A stretch of DNA of 64,000 bases from Osedax fenrisi. Its lineage: Eukaryota; Annelida; Polychaeta; Sabellida; Siboglinidae. The position numbers and the translations under genes are program-made. The stretch lies in NCBI GenBank assembly GCA_964019155.1, contig OZ025243.1:34259230-34323229 (forward strand), in the 5' to 3' direction. The number at the start of each line of letters is the position of its first letter. Position 1 is the stretch's first letter. The notes under the pieces are model-generated. The model did no database searches. It worked only from the letters and a program-made list of their open reading frames with translations, and was not told the DNA's origin. Shown in pieces: positions 1-13,987 of this stretch.

Positions 1-226
1 CCCGCCCATTTATACTCATATTATATATGTATAATGTAGACACCTGTATATGACGCATATATAATGTATTACACATGTAAATCATCGATGCAGAATTATA
101 TGAGGATTATACAGGTAGCATTACATATTTATATTAATATATGTATACAAATAATATTGATTCTTATTTTTATTAATTCTTCATTATTTCATATATAGGA
201 AATATCGTCAGGTAGTAAATAACATT

Positions 227-275
<49 letters not shown>

Positions 276-473
276 TATATCTATATACTCACTATTATTA
301 AACACATTTGGAATAATTATTAGCCATATCCTCGGTGATTGCATTATTTTATTGATGAAATGTGTTTTTAGTTATTTATTTAGTGAATATATATATATTT
401 AATGTTATAACATATATATATACTCATACGTATACGTACATAGTACAACGTAAGTATACAAATTAACACACAC

Positions 474-504
<31 letters not shown>

Positions 505-531
505 ATAGTGTATAATAAACCGTATATACAC

Positions 532-562
<31 letters not shown>

Positions 563-1244
563 GAGTATTCGATAAGTTACTATAAAGAAAATATGTTATA
601 TATGAGTTACTACATTATAAGTGTATTGATTAACGCTACCTGTTATTGATCTGTTATACTTGATTAAATTCAATTGTTATTTAAAAGCGAATACACATAT
701 TAGGGCATACTCGTATTATATAACTAGGCATTGTTATATATAATACATATTAATTATGAATAAACTAAATATTACATATATATATATATATATATATATA
801 TTGTTATCCATATAACTAAATATATCTCTCAACCAACAATATTAGTCAACATTGTATATTGTATTGGATTCGTATATGTACATGTTAATAGAAAGTGCAT
901 TATTCAATACAAATACATCGAAGTGCTGTATACAGAGTATATAGATGTTAATTGATATCTAATAAGTCGACAGTATATTGATAATCATCTATAGTATAGT
1001 ATATATACTATACTATTTCTATATATAAAGTAATATATTATAGTAAACTTAGTATTAATAGGGATTACCTTCAGTGACTACCTGGTATTACCTTCATATA
1101 TATATTATTTATATATATTAAATCATAAATTAAAATATGAAAATTGAAACTAATATATCTTCAATGTCTATTTATCAGGATTATATATTATATATATATA
1201 TATATTTGTAAATTAAATAAAAAACTATCTAATAGTAAATGTAC

Positions 1245-1300
<56 letters not shown>

Positions 1301-1709
1301 AATATATGCATTATATAATAATTATTATATGTATTAATACATTTCATTATTCATGGAAATTAAAAATATATGTAAATATTATATACTCTATATTTATATA
1401 GCTATATAATAGGGTTGTAAATTGCGAATAATTTAATGTGATTAATAATTCAAAAGTATTCATGTAATATATATATTGTATAATACACTATTCTAAATAC
1501 AAATTAGTTTAATATATCAAAATGTTCATAAATATGTTACTAACATAATATACTTATTATATAATGTATTATTAAAAATAGCACAAGCATTATTATAATT
1601 TTAATGTAGAACATCCCTTAATGTTATTAATTGTTATTAAATGTTGAACATTCATATATAATTATGAGTTATAGTTAATGTTCTGACTTCATTTAATGTA
1701 TTATATGTA

Positions 1710-1745
<36 letters not shown>

Positions 1746-2322
1746 CATATACTATAGTTTTCTATTTCTTCCTAATACTACACCTAACCATGTTAATATA
1801 CACGGTATCATGACTCATTGATTGCTATGTAGTAACCTATGTTGCGATATGAATGTGTATATGAAACACAACATATTGATTATAACAAACACATATATTA
1901 AAACATCATTACCACATGTTTTGTTATACTATTATTATGTTATGTTTTAAAACTATTTATCGTGTAATTCTATTATTAGGTAATATAAGTATTACCTCGT
2001 CAATATCACTCTTGGATAATTAAATTATATAGCTTATGATTTATTAATGTAAACATTTATTTCCTTTCGTGATATTTAATGACGTGTACTTTACATTGTA
2101 TTTATTACGAATTATTATAATTTATATACGAATAGAGTAAATATAATTATATATATATATATATATTGTATTAAGATATATGATCAAAATTATTATGTAT
2201 TAATATATTGGATAATTAATAATTTATATTATCATTGAAATTAAAATTAATCAAACATCTACATTATACATATTATTAGATCATATTCGATATTATCTAA
2301 CATATAGATCACCGAATTACAG
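1..2322. other. AT-rich noncoding stretch, probably KCNQ intron
   Basis: No coding island is visible. It holds (TA)n tracts near 229-270, 543-562, 781-800, 1252-1296, 1718-1742 and 2148-2164. Short reading frames here are made of TA repeat and encode only Tyr/Ile runs. Because the S1 exon of KCNQ follows at 2323 and begins with a split codon, this stretch is most likely the intron after the missing N-terminal exon. Confidence 0.6.
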
Positions 2323-2413
2323 ATTTCTAGTGGTGTTTCTTTGCTTAACATTGAGTGTATTTGCCACGATTCCCATATCGGAAGAAATCGTCGGTCGTGT
2401 ACTATTTATTGTG
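2323..2413 (+). CDS. KCNQ: KCNQ exon, S1 segment
   Basis: The exon follows an AG and is followed by GTTGGT. It is 91 bp: one base completing a codon plus 30 codons. It encodes FLVVFLCLTLSVFAT followed by an acidic S1-S2 loop, matching the S1 signature FLLVFSCLVLSVFST of KCNQ channels. It ends in phase 0, which fits either alternative S2 exon downstream. Confidence 0.88.
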
Positions 2414-5400
2414 GTTGGTTGTTGATCAATTCAATACGAGCGTACATGTGTGTGTATAGCTGTGCATTTATGTATGTGTTAGTTCATGTCTATTTTGATT
2501 AAGGGGGCATCATTATAATTTCCATTTGTAAACAAAATATATATATTTTGTTTATTTACAAAATAATATATATAATCATTTACAAATCGTACCTGAATTA
2601 TCTATATTAATAAATATAAATAAGTATAAGTGATATTTTAATATACCAACTATTATAATTAAATGCATTATAATAACATTACAATATTTTACTAAACTTG
2701 ATATTTGATAACTCCGGTAACTAAATAATCTAGAACTAACTATGTATGATATATCGAAGGTATCTAATCAATAAGTTTGTGAAATTAATATACACAAGAT
2801 ACCGGTGTTGATTGTATATTAATATATCTTAATTAGTATAATTGTTTTAAATAATATAATATTATATTTTAGTAATATCCCAGTAAATAGAAGTCTCACT
2901 ATTTTGGTCTCAAACACCTTCATTTTTATTAGTTTTCAAAACATAGTCGACAGCTAGTTTTTTAGAAGGTTTTCACGACATCATTTGAAAATACATTTGA
3001 AACAAATAGGTCTCAAATACATTTTTGAAAGATCAACATAATATATAATTATAAAAAATATATAAAAGTGTATAAAAAACTCTAAAACATAATATGATCA
3101 TAGAATGTTAAATATAATTCATAATATTCTCATTGATATTTATATTATATCTATATATTATTTATACTTATTTATACCTGCTATAACAGTATATATTTAT
3201 AATTAATTAGCTAATTATATCAATTTATATTATATTGTTATCTACATTATAGCTAGATAATTAATTTATATATTGATTTAATATCAGTTTTATTTTGGCG
3301 AAACTATAGTTTCTGGCGAATCTATATATTTTGGCGAACCTATAGATCTATAATATTATACTTATATTATACTTGATTTGACATCATGTATGATATGTCC
3401 CTGCATTCCTTATATATATGTACATATGTGTTCCCTTATATATAATTATGTACATATGTGTTCCCTTATATATAATTATGATCCCTAAATACTTTTATTA
3501 TATATAGGTTAAATTAATTGTTTTAAAAAAATAATATTGTTTTAATATGATACATTTATCAAAAAATATTCAATATTTTTTATTTATTTTTATTAATTTA
3601 AATTCAATAGATTTACTTAAATTTAATAAAATAATAAATAATTGAATAATTGGTAAAATTTATACTTTGAATTTGAATAAATATTGAGTCTCAAAAAAAA
3701 GTATATAGTAGGTTTTCAAAACTTACTAAAAAAACATTTTTGAAAAAATAGTATATAGTAGGTTTTCAAAACTTACTATATAAACATTTTTGAGACACTT
3801 ATTTCTAATATTTCTATATATAATCTAATATTACTAATTATAATTTATAATGTGCTATATATGTGTATATTTGTAATATAAATAATAAAATAAGCTGTAA
3901 TTGTATTATAGATGAAAAAAATAATCCTCATAAAGTCTCGAACACATTTATAATGTTGGTTTTGAAAACACACTAAATATATTTTTTAAAGTCTTAATAT
4001 AATATTTAAATATCTTGTTTATATATAATTAATGGTATTTTAATTGTTCATTAACATTATTTATGTTGAATAAAATTATAATCGATCTAAATTATATAAT
4101 AATATCTTATATAATTGATTTTGAAATAATAAGTCTTTACAACTTTTAAAATGAAGGTTTTCGAAACCACAATAGTGATACTTCAATTTACTAGGATCTA
4201 TGTAATAAATCATATATTGCATAATTTTAATTAATTATACTTTAATCAATTATAATAAATAATATTTTATTTGAATAATAGATTACTAATTAATTGTAGA
4301 GTTTGATAAAAATTGGGAAATATGGTTGATAATCAATATAGATGCATAAGTTAATTAGTTTTTGAACATATACATATTTGTTAAATATAATTCAAATTTC
4401 AATATGTAGAAAATACAAATATCAATAATTTTATTATATTATTAATAATAATATGCGATCTACGAATAAGTAATATATATATATATATATATGTATTAGA
4501 TTTTCATTATATTCTAACAATGGCGTGCATTTCAAATAACATTACCACGATTAACAAGCTCACCCCTTCGCGACTACAATCGTGCTCGGTCGACGTGGTC
4601 GCAAGCTAACCCACGCCCCGCCCACCCCACCCGCCCCTAGGAGATAATGATGGTAATATGGTTTATACTAGAGTTCGGTGTACGAATCTGGGCGGCGGGC
4701 TGTAGGTCTTGCTACCAGGGCTCGTTCGGTAGACTGAAGTTCATACGGCGACCGTTCTGTATTATAGGTGAGCCGACTAGGCAGAGACTAACTAGGTGGT
4801 CTACTTACTAGCTAGTGCTGTTCAGTGCGTGTATTAGCTCCTTTTCCTGCTCCCTAATCTATCGTCAGTGTCGTCCGCCGTCCTCGTATACACACTTTCT
4901 CTACTAACATCTCCACTAACATCTCAACGCTAACATACACACATACACATACTTATATATATATATATATTTACATATATATATATAATATATATATATA
5001 TCGTTATTTCCGTGCGTATCATTCGAAGGTTATCGAGGTCAAAGCACGACCTTCGAAGGAGCTCTGTCCGCGCGCGAGTCGTGACCTCTATCCTATCTTT
5101 CAACGCAGGAATCGATAATGGCGTTATTGTCGGCCGTGGAATACGCGTTGAGGGTGTGGTCGGCGGGTTGCAGGTTTCGTTATCAAGGTATCAAAGGTCG
5201 ACTGCGATTCTGTAGGAGACCGCTCTGCATAGTCGGTACGCCACGTTACAGCATTCTAAGTCACGTTTTATCTCGCACAATCTCTTTCTCCATCTCGCTA
5301 TTTCTCCTCTCTCTCTCTCCGTGTCTAGGAATCGCGAGATTTCTCGGCCGATAATCGGGCGTTATATCGTAAGTTCTCGCGAAGTATCGTCGGCCGGTTC

Positions 5401-6695
5401 GAAGACGATAGCTTATCTTCGTGCGTAATTGTGTTCACATCGTTTAGCTTCATAATTACTCGATAGTTAACTGGATCTAGTTTATATGCATGACGTAATG
5501 GTGTTGTAACAAGCTAAATACATATTACGTAGTTATATAAGATTTATAATACCGACCATGCATAGAGGAATTATACGCACTTACAATACACTCCATCATT
5601 ATTCTCACCACCTCAAGCCGAATATCGATATATATAACTAGTTTCATAATTATAAATATATTATACATATGAACACGCTAGGTAAGATTCACACGTACTT
5701 ATATACACACATTTATATATATATATATATATATATACTCATACATATGCATATATGTATATGTGAATCATACTATAATATAACACTGACTTATGCAGTG
5801 ATTCAGTCAAATAGTATACACATATTTATGTATTTTTATTATCCTCTAGTAATAACACATACGTTATCAGTAGATAACTTATCGGCCGGTATCCAAGCAT
5901 TACTAACCCCGCAAGTTAGATAACAATAGTTACTCTACCATCGTTACTAATCAAATAACAACTTCTCGGCTATTGTAATAAACGGCGTCATTTCACCACG
6001 CAATCGCGTAGTAGCTATCACCACCACGGTACGAGTGTGTCATAACAATATCTCGCGTGTAATCTCACGTAATCTCGTAACCGTGACTTCAACACCGACA
6101 CACACAGATGTAGTGGTCATTACGGCCAGTGTGACGATCATCTGTCTCGGCAGCAGCGGTCAAATGTTCGCCACTTCCGCTCTGAGAGGGCTGAGGTTCT
6201 TCCAGATTCTACGAATGGTTTACTTGATTACTTTATTTCAATTACTCGGTTTTTATTAATTAGTTAGCTGGAGGTATGTACAAAGTATTGTTTAAGGATT
6301 ACAATTAGTACATTTAGATAAAAATAGAATGCATTCTATTTTTATTTATCTATAATTTATAATAATTATGGTAAATACCATCATTATATAATACAAATAT
6401 ATATATATATATATTTATAAATATACTATCTGATATAAATTGCATGATAATATATAAACTTATACCTTAGTATATTATTAGACATGTAAGTGACCTAAGC
6501 CATAGGTACCATTAACTTGACCTATATATAGAGAGCTATAGTCTGCTAGGCTAATTAGTTATGAGATATGACAACAAAACTCATTATAAATCGAATTATT
6601 CAAGGCTAGTGCCTGCAAATATATTTATAATACCGTACATATAGTCTATTATTAAACATATACTTATTAAATGAAACAGTTAGTACACTAACATC

Positions 6696-6738
<43 letters not shown>

Positions 6739-6847
6739 TATATATGTATTTAATATATACAATAAATATATATATTTAATATATACATATATCAAGATTT
6801 TTGTAAAAAATAATATAAATATATTGATTGATTATTTATATTCTAAT

Positions 6848-6906
<59 letters not shown>

Positions 6907-9589
6907 TACTGTAATAGTAATTTATTATATATATATAATGTATATTATTAAATACATAATATTGTATTTTGAAATACATATATTTATAACAAACATATAT
7001 GTTTGTTACAACGATTAATAATGAGCTAATATGAGCTAATAACGAATAATATGAGTTAGAATGAGACTATTACAAATGCAGTATTATTATAACAACTTGT
7101 TTTTAATTATATCTTATAATACAATATTTGTAAATTGACATATTAATTCATATATTCAACTATTATATATTAATTCATATATTCAACTATTATATATTAA
7201 CATGTTGATTATAGTTGCAATGTGAAAGGGTATTGTTACAGCGTTATCCGCTAAAACTAATATGGCTACTCCGTACGGTGTATGTCGTACACCAATAGTT
7301 ATAATTGTACTAATGTTTCTACTACATTTATAAGTAACATTAGTAACATTGCACATACTTTAAATTTAAAATGAATAAAACATAACAACAATGTGGTAAC
7401 AACAAGCCTATGTGGTGACTTCTTTTCGATGCCCCAGTTCATAGAAGTTTATTATTGGTAAACAGGAAAAGTAATATGTAAAATAATAAAAATATTAAAA
7501 ATTAAGTTTGACAAACATCTAATATAATATTATATAGACAAAAAATAAGTTTAGCACACATATATATATTATTAATATAATAGTTATGGTTACAAATATT
7601 ATTAAAATATAAAAAAAAAATTTCCTACATTTCTGGCATTATTTTTGTTCAATAATTGTCAAGACATATTTTTACTCTTGAATATAATTGATCATATATT
7701 GGATATTTATTGTATTAATTAATATGTATATATATTGAAATATCAAAACTGAGATCTCTTCTCCTACTTACCTCTGTCAGGTACTGAAAATCTACTCTCC
7801 AAAATAGTATCAATATACATGCTCCTAAAAAACTACATTAATTAATGACAGCACTTTTTCTCTCTGGTTCTCTCGCGAACTGGTCATCTTCAAATAGTGT
7901 GATCGTACATTTTAGAAGAAATTTCTTAAAAATCATAAGCAAATTATTTAAAATGGCAAATAAAATGATCTCTCCTCCAGATGAACAAATCCTCCCCATT
8001 TTACCGAACACGTAAAATGTTCAACTATATCTATTTGAAAAATTCTTTGAAAAAAAAAATTCAAGCATAAATAATTTTATTTGCGCGTCTTCTCCATCCA
8101 TTTTCAATCCTAACATCTCTATTACCCATATTTTTGACTCATTAAATATAATCATTATCCCTTCACAATGTGAAGTAAATTACCTATTCATGATATATCA
8201 ATGTACCTCCCAAACTGACCGCCTACCTATATCATTATATCACAAACTGTCACCTATTTTCTCCTATTTACTTGAATATTATTGCGAACTTACTATAATC
8301 TGGTCAGGTTTCACCCTGTCTCAAGACTGCCATAATCTCTCTTATTCTAAAAAAACAAAACATTGACCCAAACTTCCTTATAAATTATCACCTGACATCA
8401 CATGTACTCTTATTAAGTAAAATATTAGAAATAATTGTCTCCAAACAACTTATGCCCATATAAATACACATAATCTTTTCGACCCGTTTCAAAGCGCTTT
8501 TCGTAAGGGTCATTCAACCGAAACAGCTTTCCTCCGTATTACTGACACAATAGTATCTACCTTAAATAACAACACTTGTTGCCAGCTAATCATACTTAAT
8601 CTCTTATCTGCTTTTTACACCCTGGACCATAACATAATAATCTCGCGGCTTATTATAATGGGTATATCTGGTTTAGCATTAAAATGGTTTACTTCATATC
8701 TGACATACCGCAATATCTATATTTCTTCACTTAACCAAGGTATTCCCCAAGGATCCGTTCTAGGTTCATCCCTCTTTTCTATTTATATTCAACCTATTGC
8801 TGATCTAATTAAGAACTTTCCAAATATACCCTACCGTTTTTTTTGCTAATGATATTCTACGCTTTACCTTTTCCCTATAAATTATAATAATACCATCAAC
8901 ATAATATTATGACTTCTATCAAATAAACTACTAATTAATTCCTCTAAAATTACTGTACTTAACATATCTAATTCTGATACTTCCTTCCAAACTTTGGTCT
9001 AAATAACATGATTATTTCTCCTTCCCAATTCCTCCAAAAACATAGGATTAGTATTTTATGACAAATTATAATTTAAGAATCACATATCACCCATAACAAA
9101 ATAATCCAACTTCCAGCTCTTCAGAATTAAAAAAATGCGGACCTCACTTTCCAGACTCTAATTAATATTCTTGTACTTTCCCGATTTGACTACTATTTTT
9201 CCCTACTGAATCTACTATTTTTCATGATACTTTTTTAATGGAAGATCATAAACTTTGCTTCAATATCTATCCGGGATCTAATACCAAATTCTGAATTATA
9301 TATATATAAGCTATCTAAATGGATAGATACCAGTATAGATATATTTTATAACAAAATGTCGGTATACGTAAAGGTTTTTTAATAAATATATAATATTATA
9401 TTATTAGCCACTCTCATGTTAAGGCATCCATGGTTTTAACGAGAGTCGATCATTTATTTATACTCAATTATATAAGATCACTTTTAAATAATATTTTAAG
9501 ACCCATTTTATAAAATTAATTAATGACGAGGCTTAAACACATGTCCTACTGCTTGTGTGTCTGACCCCTTAGCCACTGAGCCACATAGG

Positions 9590-9634
<45 letters not shown>

Positions 9635-10790
9635 GAAGATAATTATTAACAAATTCAAGAGTAACTAGAAATTAAAATAACGGATATCATATGTTCATGC
9701 GAATTAATAAATATACGGGTATACTGTATATTAGAGAAAGTATTTAACATATAAGCTTATTATATTACTATAGTAATCTATGACGTCGAGAATGTGTTTT
9801 TGTGCGTACAATATTTAAATAATATAACAAAAATAATCCATAATAATCCCTCATATATATATGTATGCATGACAATAATCCATTTTTAATAAATCCACAT
9901 CTACATATATCTATAGCTACACTATATTATACCTAATATATGTAGATATTAATTTTTTATTATAATTCATATATTCTGTATAAATATATGTATATATATA
10001 TATATATATACTATATATATACTATATACTATATATATACCTATACACGATATGCTCACAGGTCAGGGTAGACCGGAGAGGAGGTTCGTGGAAGCTACTT
10101 GGCAGCGTGGTGTGGGCTCACAGACAGGAACTATTCACCACTCTGTACATTGGCTTTCTAGGACTGATATTCTCGTCTTTTCTCGTGTTTCTCGCCGAGA
10201 AAGACGTTAATCCTCAGAAATTCGGAACTTACGCCGATGCCCTGTGGTGGGGAGTCGTTAGTTTCACATATAACGCGATATCAAGTATATATATATATTA
10301 CGACAGTATTTTACTTATATATAAAATTATAAACTTATACATTACATATCATATCGTGTATCGCTATAGAAGTAATATAAACTACTAGCATACTAGTATT
10401 ATACGGCTACGGCTCTAGAAGCGCTACAAGCTGAATACCGTATATATAATTATATATATAGTTATATAACTATAGATAAACAATACTACTAATCACTGGC
10501 GATGATGATGATAACAATAACACTACCATCAATACCTCAACAACAACATTCACATATAAAATAAAGAAGTACCTCCTTGTCCGTGATAACTGAACTTCAA
10601 ATATATTCGTTTTCGCCATGTTGTAGGTACACTTGTCTGTACTAATTATTACATTTATTTATTGTTTTTTATATATTATTGTGACACTATAAGAATTTTA
10701 TAATTGAATTATAATTAACACTATAGTGGTTAAATAAAATCATCATCATCATCATCATCGTCATCATCATCGTCATCATCATCATCATCG

Positions 10791-10821
<31 letters not shown>

Positions 10822-11833
10822 AATCATCATCACCATCACCATCATCATCACCATCATCATCACCATCATCACTATGCCACGTGGGTGTACTAGATAACCC
10901 TGTGTACGGTGGGCTACGGTGACGCAGTGCCTATTACGTGGCCTGGCAAGCTGATAGCCGCGTTCTGTGCAGTTCTAGGTATATCGTTCTTCGCTCTTCC
11001 TGCGGTTAGTGTTCACTACGAGATGTATTGTTACGTAATAGTTAAATTTATAAGTTGTAATGTATTATAAATAATATATATATATATATATATAATTATC
11101 GGCTTATATTATATCTGATTATAATACATGATATATATTATATTATATTTTATAATCTATAAATACATTGGTGTTTTATAAAATGTATTATTAATGTGTT
11201 ACTATAATACCATTGATATGGAGAGATATATCAACTTTATTTAACTTCAATTTAATATTAATAAAACTAAATACAAATTATTATGTCATCCAATATAACT
11301 AAAATATAAATTAATCATAATAACTGTATTGTACGATTGTGAACTTATGAACTAATTATTTCATAACAATTAATAACACACACACATACAACCACACACA
11401 TACACACATATACACAAATACACATATACATACATACACACACATACACACACATACACATATATATTATGATTATATACGACATCTAGGGTATACTGGG
11501 TTCTGGTTTCGCTCTAAAAGTACAGCAGCAACAGCGACAGAAACACCTAATCAGACGCAGGGTTCCGGCGGCCATCTTGATTCAGGCGGTGTGGCGTTGC
11601 TACGCGGCAGATATCAACTCCACGTCGATAGCCACCTGGAAACGACACATGTTCGCCAAACGAAGTCCTTCGTTGTTAGTACCCATATGACCCGTGAACC
11701 CTACCCCTAATTAGACGGCCTACTTATAATTCTGTTCGAAACATTATTATATCATATGTGATCATAATATTTATATATTTTATTATTAGCGATTATTATA
11801 AATACCTAATTATTAATCTATTCATCTGTTATA

Positions 11834-11888
<55 letters not shown>

Positions 11889-13758
11889 CTACCCATACAT
11901 ACTTTAATTATTATTAGTTTATATATGATCGTTTTATATAATGAATTGTAGATCATGATTGATATCAACGTACATCAATATAATTAAGTATATTTATAGA
12001 TAAGAAAATATTGAAATTAATATATACATAGATCGCGTGTGTGTGAATTAATGCGAATATATTAACTCGAGATCGGTTTTATTTGACTTTATTTAATTAG
12101 TATGCTCGAGTTTAAATCTTAAAACAATTATTTTACGTGTGCACATTTCTTAAGTAGTAATCTTAACGAATGTTTTACGATATAGCATTAGACTAAATAA
12201 GCATTAGAAACCTAGTTTCTAGTAGACTATATCTCCTCTAACGCATCACTACTAACCACGCCTCATACGGACACCACTACCTCTCTCACACGGACAGCAC
12301 TCAGTCTACAACTCCTTCCAACGGTCAACGATCGAGGGCTCAAGCGTGGTCAAAAGTTCGCGATGTTTTCAAACGCTCTTTCGCCATCTCCAGCGACGAC
12401 GACGACGGTGGTGTATGCGGTGCTGCCGCTAGTGGCGCTGCTGGTGGTACCGTGACCTCTAACCTTAATGCAGCGCCGTCAATAATACCGTTCGCAACCG
12501 CCTCCCTGCTGGCCGCTTCCGACACGTACTGTATCCCAACGAATGAAGTAGCCACAGATATCATTTCGCACCTCGCCTACTTTTTTCTTCCTTCGTTTTC
12601 CTTGAAATGCCTCCGTTTTTTATTTAGCCACCGTTTAGTCACTTCGGATCCTCGGATCCGTTTCACCTTTGACCTATTATCACTATAGATCGCTTGCTTT
12701 ACGTTCGAGATTCACGTCGTCTATAGGATAGATTAATCGAGAATATCTTTCACTGCCGTCGATCGGTTTTTTCTAAAATTCTATCGTCTTTGCGTTGTTA
12801 TTATACCATGTTTACGCGTTATTCATCCGCCAGGGAGAAATTTCGGCACAACAGTTCATTCATGAGTCGTCTGTCTTCGAAGAGAAGGGGTGATAGGTTA
12901 GTGTATGTAATTCAAACATAGAAATACCGTATGATACGCAGTAAGTGACGATGTGTTAACGTATATGTCTGTATATTTATTTATTGGTATTTAATAGTGA
13001 ATAGTATTAGCTATTAGCCAATATTGTTAAATCAATGACAATACAATTGAATAATTAAAGTATAAATTTGAACCTTATTTATTAATATTTTATAAATCAT
13101 ATTTATAATCGAATTTTCATAAAATACCAATATCGTCTACACACGATCGTAGATCTACATCAAAAATCGCTGTTGTTCTATTTTTATAATAAGTTTACTT
13201 TTCTAAGCCAATTATCATAATTAATTAGATCCTCCAACGGAAGTTGGGGTTCAGCCACAGCTTCCGTATTATTATGCAATTCTGCATTGAATAGGAGAAA
13301 CAATTCGACCCCTTATGCAATGAATTACACTGATACGGATAGCGCCGAGAATATCGACAGGTATTTCACGAACATATTTTCACTCAGATTAATCTACAGT
13401 AGTTTTTATTTATTTCGCATATTTTGAGTAGTGCATTTAACGATTTATTAGATGTAACCATTAGATTGTTGTTTAACCAAGCGGTTACATAACAATACAA
13501 TAGTTCTAACGCACGTGATACATGCATTTTATTAGTTTGATGTTGTACTTATCATTTTAAATTATAGAAAGTTTTCTATTTTGATGAATTGTAGATATTT
13601 ACTAATTTTAGGCTAATATTTGATTTTTATTTGTAATCTCGCTTTACTAACTTTAATCTTGTTATATCACAATACAATTTATCTTAGCAAAAGTTGTGAA
13701 TGTTAAAATGTTTTATAACTTCTATTTGTTCAGTAATATTATTGAGTAAACATATATA

Positions 13759-13801
<43 letters not shown>

Positions 13802-13942
13802 TTATTTAATTATAAATATAGTTATATATATATGTATTAGTATTAGGTACTGACATATTTTCTGAATAATAATATATATGATATAGAAAATGTTATTACT
13901 TTATTGTATATTGAATATTGCTACTTATATGTTAGTAGTATT

Positions 13943-13987
<45 letters not shown>

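Larger units (their letters stand above)
2414..4640. other. KCNQ intron with a TIR element
   Basis: No coding exon was seen between the S1 exon and exon 2a. Most of the stretch is an inverted-repeat element (2879-4195). The last 80 bases before exon 2a are unusually GC- and pyrimidine-rich and probably form its branch and polypyrimidine region. Confidence 0.6.

Noticed and set aside
1144..1401. Frame of Tyr/Ile repeats (also at 5669, 6824, 49013)
   Set aside because: TA microsatellite translation.
10687..10872. Minus-strand poly-Met frame
   Set aside because: Produced by the (ATC)n tract.
12452..12688. Extension of the KCNQ linker exon to the stop near 12688
   Set aside because: It would end the channel before helix B; the phase-compatible donor at 12525 joins to further KCNQ exons. 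It remains possible as a truncated isoform.
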